Shown: positions 45,229 to 54,428, counted from the stretch's first letter. The stretch: DNA of 64,000 nucleotides from Pseudoxanthomonas sangjuensis (GCF_010211755.1 NZ_PDWR01000016.1:1-64000); one strand, 5' to 3'. Translations and numbers: made by a program. Notes: generated by a model not told the origin, from the sequence alone.

Positions 45229-45912
45229 ATGTTCGTCGCCCTTCCCTCCCGCCACCGGCCGGCCCTGCGCTGGGCCACCCCGACACTGGCGCTGCTGCTG
45301 CTGGCCGCCTTCGTCTGGGGCCAGGCGCAGCCGCAAGCCAGCCTGCTGCGCGACTGGGGGGCGCTGTCGGGCGGACTGGCCAGCCGCGAGGCATGGCGCG
45401 CCGGCCTGCACGACGGCAGCATCCTGCGCCTGTTCACCGCGATGTTCCTGCACGCCGACTGGGCGCACCTGCTGGGCAACCTGATGTTCCTGCTGATCTT
45501 CGGCCTGCCGGCCGAGCGCATGATGGGGCCGTGGCGGCTGCTCGGGCTGTTCCTGTTCGGCGGCGCGGTATCGAACCTGGCCGCGGGGTTGTACATCGGC
45601 GCGCCCGACCGGGTCATCATCGGCGCCAGCGGCGCGGTGTCGGCGGTGATCGGCGCCTATCTGGCGCTGTTCCCGACCGCCAAGCTGGGCGTGGTGCTGC
45701 CGCTGGGATTGTTCCTGGAATTCGTCAAGGCGCCGGCGTTCCTGCTGATCGGGGTGTGGATCGGCCTGCAGGTGCTGTTCGCCTACTTCAGGCCGGCGTT
45801 CGGCGCGGTGGCGTGGTCGGCGCACATCGCCGGCTTCGTGTTCGGCGCGCTGTTCGCGCTGTTCGTGCGCGCCGCGATCGCGCGGCGCCTGCGCAAGCGG
45901 CAGGGGTATTGA
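45229..45912 (+). CDS. rhomboid-family intramembrane serine protease
   Basis: Predicted 227 residues with six or seven helices. The catalytic dyad is S134 in GASGAVS and H199 in SAHIAGF, with the oxyanion-type HLLGNLMFL segment in helix 2. It cleaves membrane proteins within the bilayer. It is divergent from the FadL-type gene and is followed 94 bases later by the DUF1820 gene. Confidence 0.93.
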   Translation: MFVALPSRHRPALRWATPTLALLLLAAFVWGQAQPQASLLRDWGALSGGLASREAWRAGLHDGSILRLFTAMFLHADWAHLLGNLMFLLIFGLPAERMMGPWRLLGLFLFGGAVSNLAAGLYIGAPDRVIIGASGAVSAVIGAYLALFPTAKLGVVLPLGLFLEFVKAPAFLLIGVWIGLQVLFAYFRPAFGAVAWSAHIAGFVFGALFALFVRAAIARRLRKRQGY

Positions 45913-46006
45913 GCGGGCCCGCAGCGGGCGGTTCGCGGCCGGCGGAACTTGATTTGGCGCCACCCACCACCAATTACCGACCAAAGCCCCGCTCCTGTAA
46001 CCGCAC

Positions 46007-46327
46007 ATGGCCAAACCGCTCTACAAAGTCAGTTTCCTCAGCCACGGCAAGGTCTACGAGCTGTACGCGCGGCACGTGGCCGCGAGCGGCATCTGGGGAT
46101 TCACCGAGGTCGGCGAACTGGTGTTCGACGTGCACAACGGCCTGGTCGTCGACCCGACCGAGGAGCGCCTGCGCGACGAATTCGGCAACACCAAGGTGCT
46201 GCACCTGCCGATGCACAGCGTGTTGCGCGTGGAAGAAGTGGAGCGCAAGGGCCAGTCGGCGATCCGCGACGCCGAGAGCGGCGAGAAGGTGGTGACGCCG
46301 TTCCCGCTGCCGGCAAAGCCGCGTTGA
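46007..46327 (+). CDS. DUF1820 family protein
   Basis: Predicted 106 residues. The family pattern is clear: PLYKVSFLSHGKVYELYAR at the start, GFTEVGELVF, and HLPMHSVLRVEEVE in the second half. Small cytoplasmic protein of unknown role, common in gammaproteobacteria. The 137 bases between its stop and the riboswitch hold nothing recognisable. Confidence 0.9.
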   Translation: MAKPLYKVSFLSHGKVYELYARHVAASGIWGFTEVGELVFDVHNGLVVDPTEERLRDEFGNTKVLHLPMHSVLRVEEVERKGQSAIRDAESGEKVVTPFPLPAKPR

Positions 46328-46464
46328 GTGCGGCGAAACTCCGTCCTGCTTCTGCTTGGCCGCGCACCCAGCAAAGGCAGCAATAACGCCGAATGACGTA
46401 GCCGCGAATGCACCGAGGAAGTGGCAAGCTTCGGCTGTCTCGTGCCAGGATGGGCCCTGCTGCA

Positions 46465-46531
46465 ACGCAGATGGCATTCCTCCGGCCCCCGAGTTCCGGG
46501 GCGAACCGCCGACGTGGCCGATGATGCCTGC
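46465..46531 (+). promoter_or_regulatory. fluoride riboswitch (crcB motif)
   Basis: Contains GCAGATGGCATTCCTCC, a GC-rich accessory hairpin (46484-46500), AACCGCC, and GGCCGATGATGCC. GGCAT pairs with ATGCC and the flanking GCA with TGC, giving the closing helix; GCC/GGC around GACGT makes the inner one. This matches the known crcB motif order, and the gene 92 bases downstream is crcB itself. Confidence 0.8.
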
Positions 46532-46570
46532 CCACCCCGGAGCCCCGGGTGCGCAGGCGTTGGCGTTTTT
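46526..46570 (+). terminator. fluoride-controlled intrinsic terminator
   Basis: GCCTGC/GCAGGC and CACCC/GGGTG form a long stem, followed by GTTGGCG and TTTTT. The left arm shares TGCC-TGC with the closing helix of the riboswitch, so the two folds exclude each other. Fluoride binding should therefore prevent termination. Confidence 0.75.
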
Positions 46571-46622
46571 CCGACCGCCTTCTCGCATACGATGCTCCCC
46601 GGGCCATGAGGAAGCGTTGCGC

Positions 46623-47024
46623 GTGGACGGCATTTCCGCTTTGAGCATCTTCGTCGGCGCCGGCTGCGGCGCCCTGCTGCGCTGGGCGCTGGGCCTGGCG
46701 ATGAACCCGGTCTTCCCGACCCTGCCGCTGGGCACGCTGGCGGCGAACGCGCTCGGCGGCCTGCTGATGGGCGGCGCGCTGGGCGTGTTCGCGCAGTACG
46801 AAAGCCTGCCGCCCGCGGTACGGCTGGCCTTCACCACCGGCTTCCTCGGCGGCCTGACCACGTTCTCGACCTATTCGGCCGAGTCGGTCACGCTGCTGCT
46901 GCGCGGCGAATACCGCTGGGCCGCGTTGCACACCGTCGCCCATGTCGGCGTTTCGCTGCTGGCGACCCTCGCCGGGCTGTTCGCGGTGCAGGCATTGTCC
47001 AAGGCCTTCGGGGGCGCGCAATGA
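46623..47024 (+). CDS. crcB: fluoride ion exporter CrcB/Fluc
   Basis: Predicted 133 residues starting at GTG. Four helices form half of the dimeric fluoride channel. Typical segments are FVGAGCGALLRW, LGTLAANALGGLLMG and GFLGGLTTFSTYSAE with the TTFST region that lines the pore. The upstream riboswitch-terminator should raise expression when fluoride is high. It overlaps the DUF190 gene by ATGA, so both are made together. Confidence 0.94.
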   Translation: MDGISALSIFVGAGCGALLRWALGLAMNPVFPTLPLGTLAANALGGLLMGGALGVFAQYESLPPAVRLAFTTGFLGGLTTFSTYSAESVTLLLRGEYRWAALHTVAHVGVSLLATLAGLFAVQALSKAFGGAQ

Positions 47025-47344
47025 ACGGCATCCACCTGCGCCTGTACACCTACGAAAACCGCAAGCACGCCGGCGTGCCGGTATACGACTGGCTGCTCGA
47101 GCGCGCACGGCACATGGGCATCCACGGCGGCTCCGCGTTCCGCGCGATCGCCGGCTTCGGCCGCCAGGGCAAGATGCACGAGCAGCATTTCTTCGAACTG
47201 GCCGGCGAGGAACCGGTCCTGGTCGAGTTCGTCGTCACCCGCGAACAGGCGCAGCAATTGCTGGAACTGCTGCGTACGGAACGGCTGCAGCTGTTCTACG
47301 CGATGCTTCCGGCCGAATACGGCGTGACCGGCGAAGCGCCGTGA
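47021..47344 (+). CDS. DUF190 family protein
   Basis: Predicted 107 residues with the PII-like ferredoxin fold of DUF190: LRLYTYENRKHAG at the start, GIHGGSAFRAIAGFG in the middle and a C-terminal strand-helix. DUF190 proteins are often fused to or next to crcB and may sense or modulate it. The start overlaps the crcB stop. Confidence 0.9.
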   Translation: MNGIHLRLYTYENRKHAGVPVYDWLLERARHMGIHGGSAFRAIAGFGRQGKMHEQHFFELAGEEPVLVEFVVTREQAQQLLELLRTERLQLFYAMLPAEYGVTGEAP

Positions 47345-47408
47345 CCGCGGCGGCACGACCGGCAATGGCGCCGCCCGGCACGCGGCGCGCGGACCCGGAC
47401 GGGACGGC

Positions 47409-48758
47409 TTACTTCTTTTTCGACGCCCTGGCCTTTTCCGCCGCCGCGACCGCGCCCGGGTGCTTCAGTTCGGCCAGCGCCTGCGCGATGTATCCGTCGC
47501 CGTCGAGCACGTCGCCGGCGGCATAACCTTCCGCGCCTTCCTCGTCGCCGCGCAGGTGGCCGGGCAATCCCGCCTCGGTCGGCGGCAACAGGGCCGTCGA
47601 ACCGATGATGGTCGGCTGCGTCGCGTCCTGCACCGGCTTCAGCACCGCGTCGGGGACGATGCCGCTGGCCTGGATCGACCTGCCGCTGGGCGTGTAGTAG
47701 CGCGCGGTGGTCAGCTTGACCGAATCGCCGTTGTCCAGCGGCAGCACGGTCTGCACCGAGCCCTTGCCGAAGGTGCGGCTGCCGACGATGCGCGCGCGCT
47801 TGTTGTCGTGCAGCGCGCCGGCCAGCACTTCCGAAGCGCTGGCCGAACCGGCATCGACCAGCACCACCACCGGCGCGCCGCCGAGGCGGTCGCCCGGCGT
47901 GGCCTCGAACTTCGCGTCGCTGATCGGCACGCGCCCGCGCGTGCTGACGATGCCGCCCTTGTCGAGCAGGTCGTCGGCGACCTGCACCGCCGCGGTCAGC
48001 AGGCCGCCGGGGTTGCTGCGCAGGTCCAGCACCAGTCCGCGCAGCTTGCCCTTCGCCTGCAGCTTGTCGAGGTGCTTCTGGAAATCGGCGCCGGTGTCGG
48101 CCTGGAACGCCTTGATCCGCACGTAGCCGTAGCCCGGTTCCAGCAGGCGGCTGTCCACGCTGGCGATGCGGATGATCTCGCGCACCAGCTGGACGTCGAA
48201 CGGCTTGTCGCTGCCTTCGCGCAGGATGCTCAGCCTGACCTTGCTGCCCGGTTCGCCGCGCAGCGGCTCCATGCTGTCGTCGCCGGGCAGCGACTTGCCG
48301 TCGATCGCGACGATCACGTCGCCGGACCTGATGCCGGCGCGCGCGGCCGGGGTGTCGTCGATCGGCGCGATGACGCGCAGCGTGTTGTCGGGCTGGGTCA
48401 TCAGCTCGACGCCGATGCCGGCGTAGGCGCCTTCGGCCTGTTCGTCGAAGTCCTCGGCGTCGGACTTGTCGAGGTAGGCGCTGTGCGGATCGAGGTCGAG
48501 CAGCAGGCCGCGCACCGCCGACTGCATCAGCTTCTTGTCGTCGACCGGTTCGACGTAGGCGTCGCGCACCGCGTTGAACACGGCGACGAAGCGGTGGATC
48601 TCCTCCAGCGGCACCTTGGCCGGCGCGGTCTCGGCGGCGTCGGGATCGTCGCTGGACGCGACTTCCTGTTCGCCGGCGCCGGTCGCGTCCGGTTTCGCCT
48701 GCTGCGCGAAAGCGGGCGCGGCCAGCAACAGCAACGCGAGGATCGGGGGCAGGCGCAT
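47409..48758 (-). CDS. ctpA: S41 C-terminal processing protease CtpA
   Basis: Predicted 449 residues with a signal peptide (AFAQQ). A PDZ domain around residues 100-180 (GIGVELMTQ, AARAGIRSGDVIVAIDG) precedes the protease core, whose Ser/Lys dyad lies in GSASASEVLAGAL and TFGKGSVQT. It degrades or trims envelope proteins, including murein-hydrolase factors in related bacteria. The start at 48758 has a GGAG box 7 bases upstream; 48779 is an alternative. It is the last gene of the gpmI-envC-ctpA group, 235 bases after envC. Confidence 0.93.
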   Translation of the reverse strand: MRLPPILALLLLAAPAFAQQAKPDATGAGEQEVASSDDPDAAETAPAKVPLEEIHRFVAVFNAVRDAYVEPVDDKKLMQSAVRGLLLDLDPHSAYLDKSDAEDFDEQAEGAYAGIGVELMTQPDNTLRVIAPIDDTPAARAGIRSGDVIVAIDGKSLPGDDSMEPLRGEPGSKVRLSILREGSDKPFDVQLVREIIRIASVDSRLLEPGYGYVRIKAFQADTGADFQKHLDKLQAKGKLRGLVLDLRSNPGGLLTAAVQVADDLLDKGGIVSTRGRVPISDAKFEATPGDRLGGAPVVVLVDAGSASASEVLAGALHDNKRARIVGSRTFGKGSVQTVLPLDNGDSVKLTTARYYTPSGRSIQASGIVPDAVLKPVQDATQPTIIGSTALLPPTEAGLPGHLRGDEEGAEGYAAGDVLDGDGYIAQALAELKHPGAVAAAEKARASKKK

Positions 48759-48993
48759 GCATTCGCTCCGGAAGATCATGCCCGGATTATGCGCGAAGCA
48801 GCGATGAATGGCGCTTGTAGCAACGGCTTCTTAACCCCCGCGCCCGTATCGCCGCGGGAGAGGCGAACGCGCGCAGCACGCCGGGCCGGACCGGGGCCGG
48901 CCGTCGGCCTCGGGAAGGCGGCGGCGGGCCCGCCGCACCCGCGACCTCGTCCGTCCTCGGCAGCTTTTCCCACGGACGCGGGAAGGGTTTCTC

Positions 48994-50217
48994 CTAGCGC
49001 CGCTGCAGCCACGACACCGGGTCGACCGGCTGGCCGTTGCGGCGCAGTTCGAAATACAGCGCCGGCGTGCCGAAGCCGCCGGAACTGCCGACCCGCGCCA
49101 CCGCGTCGCCGCGCTTGACGCTGTCGCCGGCGTCGCGCAGCAGGCTTTCGTTGTGCGCGTACAGGCTCATGTAGCCGTTGCCGTGATCGACGATCAGGAT
49201 CAGGCCGTAGCCGGTCATCCATTCGGAGAACACCACGGTGCCGTCGGCGACCGCGCTGACCGTGCTGCCGGCCGGCGCGCCGATCAGCACGCCGGAACTG
49301 GCGCGGCCATCGGGCATGCGCCCGCCGAAGCGCGCCAGCAGGTTGCCCGACAGCGGCCAGCCGAGCCCGCCGACCTTCAACGCCGGCGCGTTGGCCACCG
49401 CCGGGCGCGCCGGCGCGCGTTCGCCGGGCTTGTGGCCGCGCGCCTCGGCCTGCTTCGCCGCGCGTTCGGCCGCGCGGCGCTCCGCTTCGGCGCGCGCGGC
49501 GGCGGCGCGCAGATTGGCGAGCAGGCGCTCCAGCGATTTCGCGTCGCGGCCCAGCGCCTGCTCGCGTGCGGCGCGGTCCCGGTATTTCTGTTCGAGTTCG
49601 GCGACGACGCCGGCGCGCGCCTTGCGGTCCTTCTGCAACGCGGCGACCTGCTGGCGCTGGCGCTGGCGGGCTTCCTCGAGTTGCGCGCGGCGCGCTTCGA
49701 TCTCGTCCTCGACCCGCGCGAGTTCCTGCAGTTCGCCGGTCAGCGCGGCGATCCTGCGCGCCTGGTCGCGCTGCACGTAGCCGTGGTAGGCCAGCGCCAG
49801 GTTGGCGCGGGCCACGCTGTCCTGCGACAGCAGCGCCTTCAGCGGCGTGGCGCCGCCCTGCAGGTAGGCCGCGCGCAACAGCGTCGCCAGCTGCGCGCGC
49901 TGCGCGGACAGGCGCGCCCGCATGGCGTCGCGCTTGCGCTGCAGTTCGGCCAGCGCCGCTTCCTCGCGTTTCAGCGCGGCCTCGGTTTCGCCGAGCGAGC
50001 GGCTGGAGCGGCCAACCTGCTCGTCGGCCTCGCGCAGCTTGCGCGAGGCGTCGCCGCGCTGGCCTTCGAGCTTGCGCCGTTCCGCGGCGATCGACTTCAG
50101 TTCGCTGCGGACCTGGCCGAGTTTCTTTTCGGTCTCGCGCGCGCTCTGCGCGGGGACGGCGAGCGGCAGCACGGCCAATACCGCGAGCAACAGGCCGCTG
50201 GCGCGACGCGGTTTCAT
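48994..50217 (-). CDS. envC: murein hydrolase activator EnvC
   Basis: Predicted 407 residues: signal peptide (AVPAQ), a long coiled-coil region (about 28-255) and a degenerate LytM/M23 domain. The metal ligands of active M23 enzymes are missing: the first motif reads GVLIGAPAG and the last LYFELR instead of HxH. This is the EnvC state, which activates the amidases AmiA/AmiB at the septum rather than cutting itself. It overlaps gpmI by four bases. The 235 bases between it and ctpA hold no clear gene. Confidence 0.94.
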   Translation of the reverse strand: MKPRRASGLLLAVLAVLPLAVPAQSARETEKKLGQVRSELKSIAAERRKLEGQRGDASRKLREADEQVGRSSRSLGETEAALKREEAALAELQRKRDAMRARLSAQRAQLATLLRAAYLQGGATPLKALLSQDSVARANLALAYHGYVQRDQARRIAALTGELQELARVEDEIEARRAQLEEARQRQRQQVAALQKDRKARAGVVAELEQKYRDRAAREQALGRDAKSLERLLANLRAAAARAEAERRAAERAAKQAEARGHKPGERAPARPAVANAPALKVGGLGWPLSGNLLARFGGRMPDGRASSGVLIGAPAGSTVSAVADGTVVFSEWMTGYGLILIVDHGNGYMSLYAHNESLLRDAGDSVKRGDAVARVGSSGGFGTPALYFELRRNGQPVDPVSWLQRR

Positions 50218-51782
50218 CCGGCGGGCAACCCCGCCTCAAACAGGCTGGCGCCGTCCATTTCCGCCGGCTTCGGCAGGCCGAGCAGGTCGAGCACGGTCGG
50301 CGCCACGTCGCGCAGCGCGCCGCCTTCGCGCAGCTTCGCGCCAGCGCGCCCGCCGACGTAGACGAACGGCACCGGGCCGATGGTGTGCGCGGTGTGCGGC
50401 TGCCCGGTCTCGGGGTCGCGCATCATCTCCAGGTTGCCGTGGTCGGCGGTGATCAGCAGCGCGCCGTGTTTTTCGCGCACCGCCTGTTCGACCGCGCCGA
50501 CCACCTTGTCCACCGCCTGCGCGGCCTGCACCGCGGCGGCGAGGATGCCGCTGTGGCCGACCATGTCCGGGTTGGCGATGTTGCAGACGATCAGGTCGAA
50601 CCGGTCGCTGTCGATCGCCGCGACCAGCTTCGCGCTGACTTCCGGCGCGCTCATCTCCGGCTGCAGGTCGTAGGTGGCGACCTTCGGGCTCGGCACCAGG
50701 ATGCGTTCCTCGCCCGGCACCACATCCTCGACGCCGCCGCTGAAGAAGAAGGTCACGTGCGCGTATTTCTCGGTCTCGGCGATGCGCAGCTGCTTCAGGC
50801 CCGCTTCGGAGACGATCTCGCCGAGCGTGTGGCGCAGGTCCTGCGGACCGAACGCGACCGGCGCCGGCAGCTTGGCGTCGTATTCGGCCAGGCAGACGAA
50901 GCGCGCCAGCTTCGGCTTGCGCGCGTCGAAGCCGGCGAAGGCCGGGTCGACGAAGGCCGCGCTCAGCTGCCGCGCGCGGTCGGCGCGGAAGTTCATGAAC
51001 ACCACCGCGTCGCCGTCGCGCATCGGCTGCGCACCGTCGACCACGGTCGGCAGCACGAATTCGTCGTTCTCGTCGCGCGCGTAGGCGGCGGCGAGCGCGG
51101 CCTGCGCGTCCGGCGCATGCAGGTCGCTCTGCGCCTCGACGATCGCGTCCCACGCCTTGCGCAGGCGGTCCCAGCGCTTGTCGCGGTCCATCGCGTAATA
51201 GCGGCCGCTGACGCTGTAGACCTTCGCGTTGCCGAGCCTGTCGCAGACCTGCTGCAGCCTGCGCAGGCTTTCCCCGGCCGAGCGCGGCGGCATGTCGCGG
51301 CCGTCGAGGAAGGCGTGCACGGCGACCTGCTTCACGCCGCGGCGCCTGGCCAGTTCGAGCATCGCGAAGACGTGGTTCTCGTGGCTGTGCACGCCGCCCG
51401 GCGACAGCAGGCCGAACACGTGCAGCGTGCCGCCGTCGGCGAGCACCGCATCGCAGGCCGCGTCGAGCTCGGGGTTGGCGAAGAAGCTGCCGTCCTCGAT
51501 CGCGGTGTCGATCCGGGTCAGGGTCTGGTAGACGATGCGGCCGGCGCCGAGGTTCATGTGCCCGACCTCGGAATTGCCCATCTGCCCGTCGGGCAGGCCG
51601 ACGAAGCGGCCCTCGGTGTGGATCAGCGTGTGCGGGCTGGTCGCCAGCAGGCGGTTCCAGTTCGGCAGCTCGGCCTGGGCCAGGGCGTTGTCGGCCGGAT
51701 CGTCGCGATGGCCCCAGCCATCGAGGATCATCAGGACCACGGGCTTGGGACGGGCAGGCGTTGCGGACACGGCGGAACTCAC
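50214..51782 (-). CDS. gpmI: 2,3-bisphosphoglycerate-independent phosphoglycerate mutase
   Basis: Predicted 522 residues. It interconverts 3- and 2-phosphoglycerate with two Mn2+ ions. Metal and phosphoserine motifs are LMILDGWGHR, GQMGNSEVGHMNLGAG (nucleophilic Ser), and TADHGN late in the protein. HAFLDGRDMPPRS and GRYYAMDRDKRWDR are also typical. It is the first gene of the gpmI-envC-ctpA group common in proteobacteria. Confidence 0.97.
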   Translation of the reverse strand: MSSAVSATPARPKPVVLMILDGWGHRDDPADNALAQAELPNWNRLLATSPHTLIHTEGRFVGLPDGQMGNSEVGHMNLGAGRIVYQTLTRIDTAIEDGSFFANPELDAACDAVLADGGTLHVFGLLSPGGVHSHENHVFAMLELARRRGVKQVAVHAFLDGRDMPPRSAGESLRRLQQVCDRLGNAKVYSVSGRYYAMDRDKRWDRLRKAWDAIVEAQSDLHAPDAQAALAAAYARDENDEFVLPTVVDGAQPMRDGDAVVFMNFRADRARQLSAAFVDPAFAGFDARKPKLARFVCLAEYDAKLPAPVAFGPQDLRHTLGEIVSEAGLKQLRIAETEKYAHVTFFFSGGVEDVVPGEERILVPSPKVATYDLQPEMSAPEVSAKLVAAIDSDRFDLIVCNIANPDMVGHSGILAAAVQAAQAVDKVVGAVEQAVREKHGALLITADHGNLEMMRDPETGQPHTAHTIGPVPFVYVGGRAGAKLREGGALRDVAPTVLDLLGLPKPAEMDGASLFEAGLPAG

Positions 51783-51902
51783 GGTGACTTCAGGCAGGCG
51801 TCGATTGTAGCGAAGCGCGCCAGCATGGGTTCGCGCCGTTTAAACTCTGCGCGCCGCATGGGCATCCAATCCCATACCACCACCCGGATGAGGAACCACG
51901 AC

Positions 51903-52565
51903 ATGTCCATCGCTCGCAATGTCCTGCTGCTGACCCTGGCCCTGGGCGCCGTACCCGCGTTCGCCCAGCAGGACGTCTCCAAGGTGCTGGGCGGCATCGA
52001 CGCCGACGCCGGCCAGACCTATGGCGACCTGAACACCGTCAACGGCGGCATCGACATCGGCGCGGGCGCGACCACCGGCGACGCGACCACGGTCAACGGC
52101 GGCATCGACGTCGCCGACAAGGCGCGCACCGGCGACCTGACCACGGTCAACGGCGGCGTCGAGCTCGGCCGCGACGTGTCCGTCGACGGCGACATCACCA
52201 CCGTGAACGGCAGCATCTTCGTCGACCGCGGCGGCAAGGTCGAAGGCGACGTCAGCAACGTCAACGGCGGCATCGGCCTGGTCGCCACCGAAGTCGGCGG
52301 CGACCTGCGGACCGTCACCGGCGACATCACCGTCGGCGTGGATTCGCACGTCAAGGGCGGCATCCGCATCGAGAAGAACAAGAGCTCGGTCCGCTTCGAG
52401 GCCAAGCGCGACCCGCGCATCGTGATCGGCCCGAACGCGGTGGTCGAGGGCGCGCTGGTGTTCGAGCGCCCGGTCGTGCTGTACGTGCACCGGACCGCGA
52501 AGATCGGCCCGGTGACCGGCGCCACCGCGAAGACCTTCGACACGCCGACCGCGCCGAAGGATTGA
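51903..52565 (+). CDS. exported beta-helix repeat protein
   Basis: Predicted 220 residues with a signal peptide (AFAQ). The mature part has at least five units of about 17-18 residues built around TVNGGID (TVNGGIDIG, TVNGGIDVAD, TVNGGVELG, TVNGSIFVD, NVNGGIGLV, TVTGDITVG). This spacing fits a right-handed parallel beta-helix, as in bactofilin-like or DUF4097-type proteins. GAGGAAC precedes the ATG by 7 bases. Function unknown; probably an envelope protein. Confidence 0.75.
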   Translation: MSIARNVLLLTLALGAVPAFAQQDVSKVLGGIDADAGQTYGDLNTVNGGIDIGAGATTGDATTVNGGIDVADKARTGDLTTVNGGVELGRDVSVDGDITTVNGSIFVDRGGKVEGDVSNVNGGIGLVATEVGGDLRTVTGDITVGVDSHVKGGIRIEKNKSSVRFEAKRDPRIVIGPNAVVEGALVFERPVVLYVHRTAKIGPVTGATAKTFDTPTAPKD

Positions 52566-52601
52566 CCGCTTTCGCCGCAGCGCGCCGCTGCGGCTAGAAT
52601 C

Positions 52602-52626
52602 GGGATTCCCGCATTCGAGGAATCCC
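52602..52626 (+). promoter_or_regulatory. hairpin covering the ribosome site of the M28 gene
   Basis: GGGATTCC and GGAATCCC form a perfect 8-bp stem with a 9-base loop; the right arm holds the GAGGAA ribosome site and ends two bases before the ATG at 52628. TAGAAT (52595-52600) just upstream may be the -10. Confidence 0.5.
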
Positions 52627-52627
52627 G

Positions 52628-54313
52628 ATGAACCGCAAGCTTGTCCTGGGCCTGGCCGCGCTCGCCGCCGTCGCGGCATGCAAGCGCGAAGCGCCCGATG
52701 CCGCCGCGCCCGCCGCGCCCGCCCACACTTTCGCCACGGCGATCGACGAAGCCGACCTCGGCGTGCTGGTCGGCAAGCTGGCCTCGGACGAATTCGAGGG
52801 GCGCGGTCCCGGATCGCCGGGCGAGGACAAGACCGTCGCCTACCTGATCGAACAGATGCAACGCATCGGCCTGCAGCCGGGCAACGGCGGCAGCTGGACC
52901 CAGGACGTGCCGATGGTCGAAACCACCGCCGACGAGAACACCGTGCTGAAACTGGAACAGGGCGGCACGGCGCGCGAGCTGAAGTTCGGCAGCGACATGG
53001 TCGTCGGCACCCGCACCAACCAGCCGGAGGTGAAGATCGACGGCAGCGACATGGTCTTCGTCGGCTACGGCGTCGATGCGCCGGAGCAGCAGTGGAACGA
53101 CTACGCCGGCCAGGACTGGACCGGCAAGACCGTGGTGATGTTCGTCAACGACCCCGGCTTCCACAGCGGCGATGCGTCGTTGTTCGAAGGCAAGAAGATG
53201 ACCTACTACGGCCGCTGGACCTACAAGTTCGAGGAGGCCGCGCGCAAGGGCGCCGCCGCCGCGCTGATCGTCCACGACGCCCCCGGCGCCAGCTACGGCT
53301 GGGACGTGGTCAGGAATTCGTGGTCGGGGGCGCAGTACGACCTGCCGGCGAAGGACGATCCGGAACCGCGCCTGCCGGTGCAGGGCTGGATCACCGCCGA
53401 TGCGGCGAAGGCGCTGTTCGCCGGCGCCGGCCTCGACCTCGAGCAGGCCTACAAGGACGCGAACAGGCGCGGCTTCAAGCCGGTGCCGCTGCGGGCGAAG
53501 CTGTCGGTCGACCTGAAGAGCGCGATCACCGAGAAGAAGTCGCGCAACGTGATCGGCGTGCTGCCGGGCAGCGACAGGCCCGACGAGGCGGTGATCTACA
53601 TGGCGCACTGGGACCACCTGGGCAAGCACGACGGCGAGGCCGGCGACAACATCTACAACGGCGCGGTGGACAACGCCACCGGCGTGGCCGGCATCCTCGA
53701 GGTCGCCGACGCCTTCGCCCACCAGGATCCGAAACCGCGGCGCTCGGTGGCGTTCCTGGCGGTGACACTGGAGGAATCGGGCCTGCTCGGTTCGAAGTAC
53801 TACGTCGCCCACCCGACCTTCCCGCTCGACAAGATCGCCGGCGTGGTCAACATCGACGCGATGTCGGTGGCCGGCAAGGCCAGGGACCTGACCGTGACCG
53901 GTTTCGGCTCCTCGGAACTGGAGGACATCCTCAAGCCGCTCGCCGACGCGCAGGGCCGCACCCTGCACGCGGAAAACAGCCCGGAAAGCGGCTTCTACTT
54001 CCGTTCCGACCACTTCAACTTCGCCAAGGCCGGCGTGCCGGCGCTGTACATCGACGGCGGCGAGGACCTGGTCGAGGGCGGCGTCGAGGCGGGCAAGGCC
54101 GCGGCCAAGGACTACGGCGACAACCGCTACCACTCGCCGGCCGACGAATACGATCCGGCCAAGTGGAAGCTGGACGGCACCGTGCAAGACCTGGAACTGG
54201 CCTATGGCGTCGGCAGGGAACTGGCCGGCGGCGATGCGTGGCCGAACTGGTACGCGGGCAACGCCTTCAAGGCCGCGCGCGACGAGATGATGCGGGCCAA
54301 GGCGGCGAAGTAG
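52628..54313 (+). CDS. M28-family metallopeptidase, lipoprotein
   Basis: Predicted 561 residues with a lipobox (AVAAC, Cys18) and an Ala/Pro linker. A PA-type inserted domain lies in the middle (about 140-290). The M28 zinc core carries MAHWDHLG, DNATGVAGILE, the catalytic Glu pair in LEESGLLG, NIDAM and a late RYHSP His. It should remove N-terminal residues from peptides outside the inner membrane. A hairpin at 52602 may hide its ribosome site. Confidence 0.94.
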   Translation: MNRKLVLGLAALAAVAACKREAPDAAAPAAPAHTFATAIDEADLGVLVGKLASDEFEGRGPGSPGEDKTVAYLIEQMQRIGLQPGNGGSWTQDVPMVETTADENTVLKLEQGGTARELKFGSDMVVGTRTNQPEVKIDGSDMVFVGYGVDAPEQQWNDYAGQDWTGKTVVMFVNDPGFHSGDASLFEGKKMTYYGRWTYKFEEAARKGAAAALIVHDAPGASYGWDVVRNSWSGAQYDLPAKDDPEPRLPVQGWITADAAKALFAGAGLDLEQAYKDANRRGFKPVPLRAKLSVDLKSAITEKKSRNVIGVLPGSDRPDEAVIYMAHWDHLGKHDGEAGDNIYNGAVDNATGVAGILEVADAFAHQDPKPRRSVAFLAVTLEESGLLGSKYYVAHPTFPLDKIAGVVNIDAMSVAGKARDLTVTGFGSSELEDILKPLADAQGRTLHAENSPESGFYFRSDHFNFAKAGVPALYIDGGEDLVEGGVEAGKAAAKDYGDNRYHSPADEYDPAKWKLDGTVQDLELAYGVGRELAGGDAWPNWYAGNAFKAARDEMMRAKAAK

Positions 54314-54344
54314 GCCGCGCCGGACCCCTCCGCGAAGGGAAGCG

Positions 54345-54379
54345 AGAGCACGGCGCCGCAGGGCGCCGTGCTCTTTTTT
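54345..54379 (+). terminator. rho-independent terminator after the M28 gene
   Basis: GAGCACGGCGCC and GGCGCCGTGCTC make a 12-bp perfect stem with a short loop, followed by TTTTTT. Very strong. Confidence 0.92.
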
Positions 54380-54428
54380 GCGCTGCGATTTCGGTTAGGC
54401 TGGCGCCACTTCCCGGGAGGAGCCTTCC

